Source: Candidatus Poribacteria bacterium
GTDB lineage: Bacteria; Poribacteria; WGA-4E; WGA-3G
DNA: 41,870 bases
Assembly (NCBI GenBank): GCA_022821965.1
Contig: JAJECN010000030.1
Span: 1 to 41,870, forward strand
Direction: 5' to 3'
The notes under the pieces were generated by a model. That model did no database searches and was not told the DNA's origin. It saw only the letters and a program-made list of their open reading frames with translations. Shown here in pieces: positions 33,329-41,689 of this stretch (position 1 is its first letter; every line of letters starts with the position of its first letter). A program made the translations under genes and the position numbers.

Positions 33329-34660
33329 TTAATATCGCGTCCACTGCCATAATTGCCCTAAGGTCGGGCGTTTGCCGTACATCAGAATCCCAACCCGATA
33401 GATTTTCCCGCTGATAAGTGTAACGAGTAGAACAGTGGCACACACCAATAAGATGTTCAGCAAAATTTCCCATAAAGGGGGCATTAGCACATTGATACGC
33501 ATGAACATAAGTATTGGCGAGAAAAACGGGACGTGGGAGAGTAGGATACTGAGGGTCGAATCGGGGATTCTAAACAATTGGAACATCAGGATAAACGGAA
33601 CAACAAGGAGCATCGTGAGCGGTACGCCTGTCTGCTGCGCCTCCTCTTCACTGCTGCAAATCGCACCGACAACGGCATAAAGCGTTGAATACATGAAGAA
33701 ACCGATAATAAAGTAGATGAAGAAATAGGTAAGCACCCCGGCACTACTCGCTTTGACAGTCCCAATTACTTGGATAAACTGTATCGGTAGGCTATCAATG
33801 CCAAAGATGCCGAGTAGTGGCTCTATGTTCATAACCAATAACACGCCAAATATCACCCAGATAGCAAACATTGTCAAACAGACGGAGCAAACACCGACGA
33901 GTTTGCCGAGTAGCAATTGATGCGGTTTTATTGAAGAAACAATCACCTCAACAATTCGGGTTGTTTTTTCTTCAAGCACACTTCGCATGATGGAGTTAGC
34001 GTAGATGATGACAAACAGGTAAAGCACAAAAACGAGGATATACCCAAGCCCAAGCCGTGCCCCTGTTTCTAAGGCACTCTCAACTTTAGCCCCTCCATCT
34101 TTTCCCTTACCACTTTTAACAGCATAAGCGTTGAATCCAACGGAGCGCATCAGTTGACTGACTTCGCGCCGAGAATAGCCACTTTCCGCAAACCGCTTGT
34201 CCCGGACGATGTCCGAAATGATGCGGCGGAGTGCGCTCTGTACATTAAAATTTGTTGCCGTTCTGGCGTAGAAGCGGACATTCCCGTTTGTAAAAACGTC
34301 TTTTGGGATTTCAAGATAGGCGTAGAGTTTTTTTGTCCTGACGCGTTCTTGGAAGGCAGCTCTTTCTTCTTCCGTGGTAGCGGTTTCTTCATGCAGCTGA
34401 TAGACGAGTTCCCCCTTATGCTGAAAGGTCCGATGTTTAGCGATAGCCCCCTGCATCCGATCAAAGATTTCACCCGTCTCATCAATGACCGCAAGTTTTC
34501 TCATCTCTTCGGTTTTGTCCTCCATAATTGCGAGAAAACTGGACAATAATACCATCCCACACATCAACACCGGCATGAGAAACAAGGAGGCAACAAACCC
34601 CTTAGATTTAACGCGCGTCATATATTCACGTTTGATAACGGCAACAATTTTATTCGGCAT
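33329..34660 (-). CDS. ABC-2 type export permease (NatB-like)
   Basis: The 443-residue membrane protein has one N-terminal helix (GFVASLFLMPVLMCGMVLLSSFLAI). A large extracytoplasmic domain follows (about 45-200), then around five helices, including YILVFVLYLFVIIYANSIM, VCLTMFAIWVIFGVLLVMNI, YFFIYFIIGFFMYSTLYAVVGAI and ILLNILLVCATVLLVTLI. The EEKTTRIVEVIVSSIKPHQLLLGK block between helices two and three is typical of NatB/YhaP-type ABC-2 permeases. The start at 34660 overlaps the 3' end of the ATPase gene by 11 bases, so both subunits are translated together. In this group substrates range from sodium ions to peptides, and nothing here decides between them. Confidence 0.88.
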   Translation of the reverse strand: MPNKIVAVIKREYMTRVKSKGFVASLFLMPVLMCGMVLLSSFLAIMEDKTEEMRKLAVIDETGEIFDRMQGAIAKHRTFQHKGELVYQLHEETATTEEERAAFQERVRTKKLYAYLEIPKDVFTNGNVRFYARTATNFNVQSALRRIISDIVRDKRFAESGYSRREVSQLMRSVGFNAYAVKSGKGKDGGAKVESALETGARLGLGYILVFVLYLFVIIYANSIMRSVLEEKTTRIVEVIVSSIKPHQLLLGKLVGVCSVCLTMFAIWVIFGVLLVMNIEPLLGIFGIDSLPIQFIQVIGTVKASSAGVLTYFFIYFIIGFFMYSTLYAVVGAICSSEEEAQQTGVPLTMLLVVPFILMFQLFRIPDSTLSILLSHVPFFSPILMFMRINVLMPPLWEILLNILLVCATVLLVTLISGKIYRVGILMYGKRPTLGQLWQWTRY

Positions 34661-35573
34661 TCTGCACCGTCCCTCCGTGTGCTTCAACACTCTCGACAAA
34701 AATCTCGTGTAATGTCGGTTCCATTAACTCAAACCGTGTGACATCAACCCCCTTCTCAACTAATTCTTGGAGAAATGGACGATAGTCCTCCGGTGTCTTC
34801 AACTTGATTTCAGCATACTGCCCGAAATCATTGATCCCTTGAATGCAAGCGGAATTGCGAATTGGTTCAAGACTCCCTATGTATTCAATCTCAACGGAAT
34901 TCTTGCCAAATCCACGCTTCACAGCGCGGAGTTCACCTTCAAGCAACACCTCGCCTTGATGAATGAGACAGATGCGGTCACAGAGTTTCTCTACCTGTTC
35001 CATCACATGGGTTGAGAAGATAATCGTACTGCCGTCCTCACGCAGTTCAAGCATCAAATCTTTGAGGAGTGTCATGTTAATCGGGTCCAGCCCGGAAAAA
35101 GGTTCATCAAGGATAATCAACTCCGGTTTGTGAATGACCGTCGTAATGAACTGAATTTTCTGTGCCATCCCCTTTGAGAGTTCATCAATCCGCTTGTTTC
35201 CCCATTCCGATAGCTGCATTTTCTCTAACCACTTCTCAATTTCACCGAGTGCTTGCTGCTTGTATAAGCCTTTCAATTCGGCAATAAAAAGGATAACATC
35301 CCGCACCTTCATTTTACGGTACAAGCCACGTTCCTCCGGCAGATATCCAATCTGGTCCAAAAAATCTTGGACGTGCCGATTACCACTAAACGTAATGCTG
35401 CCTGCATCCGGCGCAATAATGTCCATTATCATGCGGAGTGTGGTTGTTTTTCCGGCACCGTTGGGACCCAAGAGTCCGTATACATTCCCCTTTTCAATGC
35501 TGAAGGAGATATCCGACACCGCTGTAAAATCACCAAACTTTTTATGGACATTTTCGAGTTGAAGAAGATTCAT
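34650..35573 (-). CDS. ABC exporter ATPase (NatA-like)
   Basis: The 307-residue nucleotide-binding subunit has Walker A LLGPNGAGKTTT (near residues 34-45) and a Q-loop/ELKGLY region. The signature is LSKGMAQKIQF, in which the usual LSGGQ is replaced by LSKGM. This is a known variant in the NatA/CcmA-like group. Walker B is LIILDEPFSGLDP and the switch His is in FSTHVMEQ. A C-terminal 80-residue extension (GFGKNSVEIEYIG...EIFVESVEAHGG) is common in this group. AGGAT lies eight bases before the ATG. It pairs with the overlapping permease gene downstream to form a complete exporter. Confidence 0.9.
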   Translation of the reverse strand: MNLLQLENVHKKFGDFTAVSDISFSIEKGNVYGLLGPNGAGKTTTLRMIMDIIAPDAGSITFSGNRHVQDFLDQIGYLPEERGLYRKMKVRDVILFIAELKGLYKQQALGEIEKWLEKMQLSEWGNKRIDELSKGMAQKIQFITTVIHKPELIILDEPFSGLDPINMTLLKDLMLELREDGSTIIFSTHVMEQVEKLCDRICLIHQGEVLLEGELRAVKRGFGKNSVEIEYIGSLEPIRNSACIQGINDFGQYAEIKLKTPEDYRPFLQELVEKGVDVTRFELMEPTLHEIFVESVEAHGGTVQNAE

Positions 35574-35661
35574 CGTTTTTATCCTGAAACTTGATGGTTG
35601 TGTTGGATTTCACTCACGCTCAACCCAATCTATGAAATTATTCAAAGGTGTCGCGGGAAAT

Positions 35662-36840
35662 CTAATCAACAATTGACTGATAGGTGAGGACACGGAATTG
35701 GGCATGGAATGGAGAATCGCCAATCAATTGCGTCATCAAGATGCCGATTAAGTCTTCGACCGGATCAATCCAAAACGTAGTGCTTGCGAGTCCACCCCAA
35801 CTGTAGGTACCCAAAGAACCGAGCGTGTGTGTATCAGCCACATCGGTAACGACAGCGAACCCAAGCCCGAAACCGCATCCTGTCCTCTCAAGCGGTTGCC
35901 AATCGTCAGAGATATGATTCATCCGGATGAGTTCGACCGTTTTTCTTCCAAGCAGACGCACGCCATCAAGTTCCCCGTCATTCAGCAACATTTGGCAGAA
36001 ACGGAGGTAATCGGCGGCAGTCGATTGTAACCCGGCACCACCGGAGTGGAAGAAACTCAGCGGTCCACTTGAAACAGGCGCGTTCTCCATTACCTGAATG
36101 CCACCGTCTTCCGTGGGTTCATATAACGTCGCATATCGGTCAGCCTCGTCGTTTGGCACCGAAAAAGCAGTATCAACCATACCCAAAGGCTCAAAAATTT
36201 GGGTTCTCAAGAATTCCTCAAACGGCATTCCTGATACGACTTCCACAAGGTAGCCGAGCACATCGGTAGACATACCGTAATTCCACCCATCACCGGGGTG
36301 ATGAAGGAGAGGGATATTTCCAAGCTCTCGCGCCATGTGTGCGAGGTCCCCGCCGTAGAAATTCGCCTCTTTATACCGTTCATTAATCGGGTGCTCCCAA
36401 TCCCCGCCATAGATGAGTCCAGCAGTGTGTGTGAGCAGATGCTTTACCGTCATCTCGCGTTCGGCATCAACGATAGCACCGCCATCCGCAGTATAGACCT
36501 GCATATCCTTGAAAGCAGGAATAATTTCGGCTATCGGTGTACCGAGTTGAAAATGCCCTTCTTCATAGAGCATCATCACAGCAATGCTGGTAATCGGTTT
36601 CGTCATTGAATAGATGCGGAAGATGGTATCAAACGCCACGGGTTTCGCAGTAGCGACATCCTGCGTCCCAAACTTCTCAAAATGGACGAGCCTGCCTTCA
36701 CGCGCGATCATCGTCAACGCGCAGGGTATTTTATCATCGTCAACCCAGCGTTGCATGACTGGAGCGATGCGTTCCAAACGCGAGGTTGACATCCCCACAT
36801 CTTCAGGCACCGCTCGTGGTAATCCTTCATATATTGCCAT
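35662..36840 (-). CDS. Cytoplasmic serine hydrolase, class-C beta-lactamase/EstB fold (A1)
   Basis: The 392-residue penicilloyl-serine-transferase-like protein has catalytic SxxK as SMTK (Ser78-Lys81 from the ATG at 36840). The Tyr motif is WNYGMSTDVLG, and the third-motif region is YSWGGLASTTFWIDP, typical of family VIII esterases and beta-lactamase-related hydrolases. Substrates in this family are varied: esters, D-amino-acid peptides, lactams. No signal peptide, so cytoplasmic. AGGAG lies seven bases before the ATG; a TTG codon directly before it is not needed. It is nearly collinear with the paralogue at 38189-39373 and is last in the hydrolase operon. Confidence 0.9.
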   Translation of the reverse strand: MAIYEGLPRAVPEDVGMSTSRLERIAPVMQRWVDDDKIPCALTMIAREGRLVHFEKFGTQDVATAKPVAFDTIFRIYSMTKPITSIAVMMLYEEGHFQLGTPIAEIIPAFKDMQVYTADGGAIVDAEREMTVKHLLTHTAGLIYGGDWEHPINERYKEANFYGGDLAHMARELGNIPLLHHPGDGWNYGMSTDVLGYLVEVVSGMPFEEFLRTQIFEPLGMVDTAFSVPNDEADRYATLYEPTEDGGIQVMENAPVSSGPLSFFHSGGAGLQSTAADYLRFCQMLLNDGELDGVRLLGRKTVELIRMNHISDDWQPLERTGCGFGLGFAVVTDVADTHTLGSLGTYSWGGLASTTFWIDPVEDLIGILMTQLIGDSPFHAQFRVLTYQSIVD

Positions 36841-36856
36841 CAAAATCTCCTATAGA

Positions 36857-36943
36857 TTAGTTGTCAGTTATCAGATGCAAGAAGTGTTTGATTCATCAAA
36901 AACCTCTTGTAACCGATAACTGATAACCGACAACTGATAACCA
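36857..36943. repeat. Dispersed palindromic repeat, copy R5
   Basis: Left arm TTAGTTGTCAGTTATCAGA faces TAACCGATAACTGATAACCG plus ACAACTGATAACCA. The centre GCAAGAAGTGTTTGATTCAT followed by CAAAAA is almost identical to that of R6, so R5 and R6 were duplicated together with their flanking hydrolase genes. It fills the gap between hydrolases B1 and A1. Confidence 0.8.
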
Positions 36944-38155
36944 TTATTCCGTAAGCGTCTGATAGGTTAGTACCTTAAATCGTTGTTGGAAAGGATGAGG
37001 GTTATTGAGAAGTTGCGTCATGAGCAAGCCGATCAATTCCTCCTCGGGATCGATCCAGAAAGTGGTAGCCGCGGCACCACCCCAACTGAAATTCCCAACA
37101 GAATTCAGGATATTCGGCGGGTTTTTACGCGTAACAACCCTAAAACCGAGCCCAAACCAATCGTCGTGATGCGGATACCGCATCAATTCAACCGTCTTTT
37201 TGCCCAATATGCGGACACCGTCAAGTTCACCACCGTTGAGCAACATCTGAGAAAACCGCATGTAATCCGCAGCGGTTGAGACCAGACCTCCACCGCCCGA
37301 TGGGAAAAAACTGACTTCATCGTTTGCGAGGGGCGCATCTCCACCGACCCGTTTCATCTGTCCCTCACTTCTGTTATGTCGATAGAGTGCGGCAAACCTG
37401 TCTACCTTTTCCGGGGGCACTGAAAACGCTGTGTCTACCATACCAAGCGGTTTAAAGAGACGGATTTGGAGGAATTCCTCAAATGGCATCCCAGAAACCA
37501 CTTCCACAAGATAGCCGAGCACATCAACGGAAACTCCATAGGTCCACCTCTCACCCGGTTCGTGTACGAGCGGAATGTTACCGAGTTTTCCCACCATATC
37601 CGTCAAGGTTGAGCCGGGTTCAAAGATTTTCGCCTCCTTATAGCGTTCATCGACAGGTTTACTACCCCAGCCGTAAGTCAATCCTGCGGTATGCATGAGG
37701 AGATGCTTGATCGTTATCTCTTTCTCCGCATCCAAGATTTCGGTTTGGTCATCGTTGTAGACCTTCATGTTTTTAAATTCAGGGATAAATTTAGAAACGG
37801 GTGTGCCGAGTTGAAAACACCCCTCCTCATAGAGCATCATCACAGCAACGCTGGTAATCGGTTTCGACATTGAGTAAATGCGGAATATCGTGTCTGGCTC
37901 AACCGGTTTGCTATTCTCAACATCTCGCATGCCGATGGTTTCAAAATGGACAATCTTCCCGCGTCGCGCCACAACTGTTAGGAATCCCGGCAGGTGCCCT
38001 TTATCGACGTAACCTTGCATGACGGGACGGATACGCTTAAGTCGTTCGGCAGAGACACCGACCTCCTCTGGCACCGCCATCGGTAGTCCTTGTCCCAAAG
38101 CGAGTGTGGTAACACAGAAAAACAATAAATATGTGTAGGTCAATAATTTCCTCAA
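36944..38155 (-). CDS. Secreted serine hydrolase, class-C beta-lactamase/EstB fold (B1)
   Basis: The 403-residue exported relative has a signal peptide (YTYLLFFCVTTLALGQG, cut near residue 22), SMSK active site (Ser95-Lys98), WTYGVSVDVLG Tyr motif and FSWGGAAATTFWIDP third motif. It is the exported counterpart of A1. It shares the same sequence order, opens with LPMAVPEEVGVSAERL and ends with VLTYQTLTE. Alternating exported and cytoplasmic forms in one operon suggests that a related substrate is handled on both sides of the membrane. The reaction itself is not readable from sequence. It follows A2 by 33 bases. Confidence 0.9.
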   Translation of the reverse strand: MRKLLTYTYLLFFCVTTLALGQGLPMAVPEEVGVSAERLKRIRPVMQGYVDKGHLPGFLTVVARRGKIVHFETIGMRDVENSKPVEPDTIFRIYSMSKPITSVAVMMLYEEGCFQLGTPVSKFIPEFKNMKVYNDDQTEILDAEKEITIKHLLMHTAGLTYGWGSKPVDERYKEAKIFEPGSTLTDMVGKLGNIPLVHEPGERWTYGVSVDVLGYLVEVVSGMPFEEFLQIRLFKPLGMVDTAFSVPPEKVDRFAALYRHNRSEGQMKRVGGDAPLANDEVSFFPSGGGGLVSTAADYMRFSQMLLNGGELDGVRILGKKTVELMRYPHHDDWFGLGFRVVTRKNPPNILNSVGNFSWGGAAATTFWIDPEEELIGLLMTQLLNNPHPFQQRFKVLTYQTLTE

Positions 38156-38188
38156 TCCGTTCTCCTCCTTTTTTAGCCGATTCGTTCC

Positions 38189-39373
38189 TCAATCAACAAT
38201 TGATTGATAAGTTAGCATGCGAAATTGGGCGTGGAACGGAGAATCGGCACCGACCAATTGTGTCATAAAAACACCGATCAACTCTTCCACAGGATCAATC
38301 CAAAATGTGGTACTTGCCATGCCACCCCAACTGCAAGTGCCGACAGAACCGAGCGTGTGCGTTTCAGCGACATCTGTGACAACAGCGAACCCAAGCCCGA
38401 AACCCGTGCCCGTTCGCCCAGGTGCTAACCAATCCGCTGGAACATGGCTCATCTTGATGAGTTCAGCAGTTTTTCGTCCGAGGAGCCGCACGCCATCAAG
38501 TTCACCATCGTTGAGTACCATCTGGCAGAAGCGGAGGTAATCCGCTGCGGTCGATTGTAGCCCTCCGCCACCAGAGTGGAAAAAACTCAGCGGCCCAGTT
38601 GCAGCATGGATCTTTTCAATCGCTTGAAGTACACCGTCCTCCCCAAATTCATATACCTTTGAATATCGGTCCGCATTTTCAACCCGCACCGAAAAACCTG
38701 TGTCGTTCATACCTAATGGTTCAAAAATACGCGTCTTCAAAAACGTCTCAAACGGCATACCAGACACGATTTGTACAAGGTAGCCGAGCACATCGGTAGA
38801 CATACCGTACTTCCACGCCGTCCCTGGTTGATGAATGAGCGGAATACTTCCGAGCTTTCGTATCATGTTCGCGAGGTCGCCACCGTAGAGATCGGCATCT
38901 TCATATCGCTGATCAATTGGATGATCCTCCCTATCGCTTTCATAGATAAGTCCAGTCGTATGTGTCAGCAGATGTTTTATTGTCACCTCGCGTTCCGCAT
39001 CAACAACAGCGCTGCCATCTTCAGTGTAAACCTTCATGTCCTTGAAAGCCGGAACAAATTCGGAGACAGGTGTACCGAGTTGAAAATGCCCCTCCTCGTA
39101 GAGCATCATCACAGCGACACTCGTAATCGGCTTTGTCATCGAGTAGAGGCGGAAGATGCTGTCAAACTGTATTAGTTTCGCAGCGGCGATATCCTGCATA
39201 CCAAATTTTTCAAAATGGACGAGCCTGCCCCCACGTGCTATCATCGTCAATGCACAAGGGATTTTTCCGTTGTCAACATACCCTTGCATGACAGGCGCGA
39301 TACGCCCCAACCGAGAAGTTGACATGCCCATCTCTTCAGGCACTGCCCGCGGTAATCCTTCATATACTGCCAT
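38189..39373 (-). CDS. Cytoplasmic serine hydrolase, class-C beta-lactamase/EstB fold (A2)
   Basis: The 394-residue paralogue of A1 has the same opening (MAVYEGLPRAVPEEMGMSTSRL), catalytic SMTK (Ser78-Lys81), WKYGMSTDVLG and CSWGGMASTTFWIDP. It ends LTYQSIVD as A1 does. It has no signal peptide. GGGAG stands before the ATG at 39373. Relative to A1 most changes are conservative, and all three active-site blocks are kept, so both copies are probably functional. It lies between the two exported paralogues in the operon, with repeat R6 upstream and a 33-base gap downstream. Confidence 0.9.
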   Translation of the reverse strand: MAVYEGLPRAVPEEMGMSTSRLGRIAPVMQGYVDNGKIPCALTMIARGGRLVHFEKFGMQDIAAAKLIQFDSIFRLYSMTKPITSVAVMMLYEEGHFQLGTPVSEFVPAFKDMKVYTEDGSAVVDAEREVTIKHLLTHTTGLIYESDREDHPIDQRYEDADLYGGDLANMIRKLGSIPLIHQPGTAWKYGMSTDVLGYLVQIVSGMPFETFLKTRIFEPLGMNDTGFSVRVENADRYSKVYEFGEDGVLQAIEKIHAATGPLSFFHSGGGGLQSTAADYLRFCQMVLNDGELDGVRLLGRKTAELIKMSHVPADWLAPGRTGTGFGLGFAVVTDVAETHTLGSVGTCSWGGMASTTFWIDPVEELIGVFMTQLVGADSPFHAQFRMLTYQSIVD

Positions 39374-39390
39374 CAATGTCTCCCATAGAT

Positions 39391-39462
39391 TAGCTGTCAG
39401 TTATCAACTGCAAGAAGTGTTTGATTCATCAAAAATCTCTTGTAACCGATAACTGATAACCA
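39391..39462. repeat. Dispersed palindromic repeat, copy R6
   Basis: This shorter sister of R5 has left arm TAGCTGTCAGTTATCAACTG, the same GCAAGAAGTGTTTGATTCAT centre, and right arm TGTAACCGATAACTGATAAC. R5 has one extra CGACAACTGATAAC unit, so the two have changed in unit number since duplication. Confidence 0.8.
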
Positions 39463-40782
39463 TTATTCCGTGAGTGCCTGATAAGTTAGCACCTTAAATT
39501 GATCGTGGGAAGAGGACACATCACTGATCTGCGTCATGAGCAAACCGACCACTTCCTTTTCGGGGTCAATCCAGAAGATGGTACCGGCGGCACCGCCCCA
39601 ACTATAACTTCCTATCGACTCCGGCGTGTCTTTTGGTTCTTTATTATCGGTGTCTTCCGATTCCTTATCATTTACGACGGAAAAACCGAGTCCAAACCAA
39701 CCATCGTGATGGGGATAGCGCATCAGTTCAACCGTTTTTTTCTCCAATATACGGACACCATCGAGTTCGCCGCCGTTGAGCAACATCTGACAAAACCGCA
39801 TATAGTCTGAGGCAGTTGAGACGAGAGCACCACCGCCCCCTGGAAAGAAACGGATCTCACCACTGGCGAGTCGTGGATCTTTATCAACACGTTCCAACCT
39901 CATTTTTTCTTCTGTATCACCTTTTATTCCCTTTTCTTTCTCTTTATCATCATCCATTTTCTTTTTTTCGTCTTTATCACCTTTCATCTTGCCTTCTTTG
40001 TTAAGTTCATACAGTGCAGCAAACCTGTCCAACTTCTCTACAGGCACTGAAAATGCGGTATCTACCATACCGAGAGGTTCAAAGAGCCGCGTTTGAAGGA
40101 ATTTTTCAAATGGCATCCCCGAAACCACCTCTACGAGGTAGCCGAGCACGTCAGTGGAAACCCCATAGGTCCACCTTTCACCCGGTTCGTGAACGAGCGG
40201 AATCTCGCTAAGTTTCTTCACCGTATCGCTGAGTGGCGTGCCCGGCTGAAAAAGGTCCGCTTCCCTATAGTGTTTATCAACCGGTTCATTGCCCCAGCCG
40301 TAAGTTAGCCCCGCGGTGTGCGTAAGGAGATGTTTAATCGTCATTTCTCCCTTCGCATCCAAGATTTCGGTTTGCGCCTCGTTGTAGACCTTCAGGTTTT
40401 TAAATTCTGGGATGAAATCGGACACAAGTGTGTCGAGTTGAAAATGTCCGTCTTCATAGAGCATCATCACTGCAACGCTGGTAATCGGTTTCGACATCGA
40501 GTGGATACGAAATATTGTGTCTGCTTCCATAGGCTTGTTATTTTCAATATCTCCCATGCCGACGGTTTCAAAATGAACGATTTTGCCGCGTCTCGCTACG
40601 ACCGTCAGCAATCCCGCCATACGTCCGTCATCAACATAACCTTGCATCACAGGACGGATGTGTTCAAGCCGTTCGGCAGAGACACCGACTTCCTCCGGCG
40701 CTGCCATTGGAAGCCCCTGTCCAAAAGCAAGTGTAGTAACAGAAAAAAGCAGTAAAGTTGTGTAGGTTAATAATCTCCTCAA
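39463..40782 (-). CDS. Secreted serine hydrolase with charged insert, class-C beta-lactamase/EstB fold (B2)
   Basis: The 439-residue exported paralogue of B1 has a signal peptide (YTTLLLFSVTTLAFGQG), SMSK (Ser95-Lys98), WTYGVSTDVLG and YSWGGAAGTIFWIDP. It is about 36 residues longer than B1. The excess is mainly a Lys/Asp/Glu-only insert near residues 269-300 (KMKGDKDEKKKMDDDKEKEK and following), plus a second acidic patch, DKESEDTDNKEPKD, near 386-399. Both fall in loops away from the active-site motifs. The insert looks like low-complexity expansion of A-rich codons. It follows the LamG gene by 17 bases. Confidence 0.9.
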   Translation of the reverse strand: MRRLLTYTTLLLFSVTTLAFGQGLPMAAPEEVGVSAERLEHIRPVMQGYVDDGRMAGLLTVVARRGKIVHFETVGMGDIENNKPMEADTIFRIHSMSKPITSVAVMMLYEDGHFQLDTLVSDFIPEFKNLKVYNEAQTEILDAKGEMTIKHLLTHTAGLTYGWGNEPVDKHYREADLFQPGTPLSDTVKKLSEIPLVHEPGERWTYGVSTDVLGYLVEVVSGMPFEKFLQTRLFEPLGMVDTAFSVPVEKLDRFAALYELNKEGKMKGDKDEKKKMDDDKEKEKGIKGDTEEKMRLERVDKDPRLASGEIRFFPGGGGALVSTASDYMRFCQMLLNGGELDGVRILEKKTVELMRYPHHDGWFGLGFSVVNDKESEDTDNKEPKDTPESIGSYSWGGAAGTIFWIDPEKEVVGLLMTQISDVSSSHDQFKVLTYQALTE

Positions 40783-40799
40783 TCCATTCTCCTTTTTTA

Positions 40800-41612
40800 T
40801 TATGGTACACGTTTAAGGTATCCCCAACGTGTTGCAAGTTTTCCCCCGGGTTCAACACTGAGAATTTGCGCTAACCCGACCTCCATCGCTTCCTTAATCT
40901 CCTTTTCCGTTCGCTCGACATTGGAGATGCGTATCTCATCAATGATACCTTTCAATCCGTTTGCGTTATCGAGATTCGGAACGCCAATTGTAATCGGATC
41001 GGCACTCTGAAACGTCTGCGCGTTGGGAGCCTCGGTCTCCAATTCGCCATCAACGTAAACGCGTCCCATCTTGCCATCATAAGTAAAAGCGAGATGATGC
41101 CATTTGTTATCCGTGATGTCGGTTGTGCCATCTATACTGAACGCGCACCCGCCATTTGCACCGATCTGTGCGTGCAGAACGCTTTTATCTACATGGACCC
41201 AGATGCCGTAGTTTCGATTGGTGCATCCCGCCTGCTGTTTGCAGACCATTCCTTGCCACTTACCCGTAGCCTCTTCCACTTTAACCCACGCCTCAATACT
41301 GAGTGTTTCTAACTCCAGTTTTTTGGTAGAGTCAACCACGACATAACCACCAGCATCGCCGGGGAACTCCAATCCTGCCCCGAATTTCGCCTTGACCCAC
41401 TTCGGACTTCCTGCAAATTCGCCATCGTGTCCGTTACCGGAAGCGTCTTTCACTGTTTTCCCTGCTCCCTCTTCAAAAAGCCAGACAGCGACCGTATTTT
41501 CATCAACTGCTGCATTTGCGAGCATACCCCCCAGCAGTGCCAGAACCGTTACTGCGATAAAGAGACACTTGACGTTATAGAAAGACGCTGTATTCACAGT
41601 GTACATAGTCAT
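40800..41612 (-). CDS. Secreted LamG (concanavalin-like) domain protein
   Basis: The 270-residue product has a signal peptide (LFIAVTVLALLGGMLANA, cut near residue 34) and one LamG/jelly-roll domain. Recognisable elements are VAVWLFEEGAGKTVKDASGN at the opening, LEAWV-like SIEAWVKVEE, KWHHLAFTYDGKMGRVYVDG, and GIIDEIRISNVERTEKEI at the close. Such domains bind carbohydrate or protein surfaces. The C-terminus VEPGGKLATRWGYLKRVP carries the tail shared with the Kelch and PD40 proteins. GGAGGGA precedes the ATG. It is the first gene of the hydrolase operon, and may place the exported hydrolases near their substrate, which is an inference. Confidence 0.88.
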   Translation of the reverse strand: MTMYTVNTASFYNVKCLFIAVTVLALLGGMLANAAVDENTVAVWLFEEGAGKTVKDASGNGHDGEFAGSPKWVKAKFGAGLEFPGDAGGYVVVDSTKKLELETLSIEAWVKVEEATGKWQGMVCKQQAGCTNRNYGIWVHVDKSVLHAQIGANGGCAFSIDGTTDITDNKWHHLAFTYDGKMGRVYVDGELETEAPNAQTFQSADPITIGVPNLDNANGLKGIIDEIRISNVERTEKEIKEAMEVGLAQILSVEPGGKLATRWGYLKRVP

Positions 41613-41680
41613 TCCCTCCGCTTATTTTTCTTCTCAGAACTTGCGTAATTCAAATGCACTATCTCCGTGACTTAGGAAGT

Positions 41681-41689
41681 ATTTTAGCA
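41681..41689 (-). promoter_or_regulatory. Candidate extended -10 promoter of the LamG-hydrolase operon
   Basis: On the minus strand TGC-TAAAAT (41689-41681), about 70 bases before the LamG ATG. The wider context TGCTAAAATACTT is identical to that of the subtilisin promoter candidate. No convincing -35 is seen. The rest of 41690-41870 shows no gene. Confidence 0.35.
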
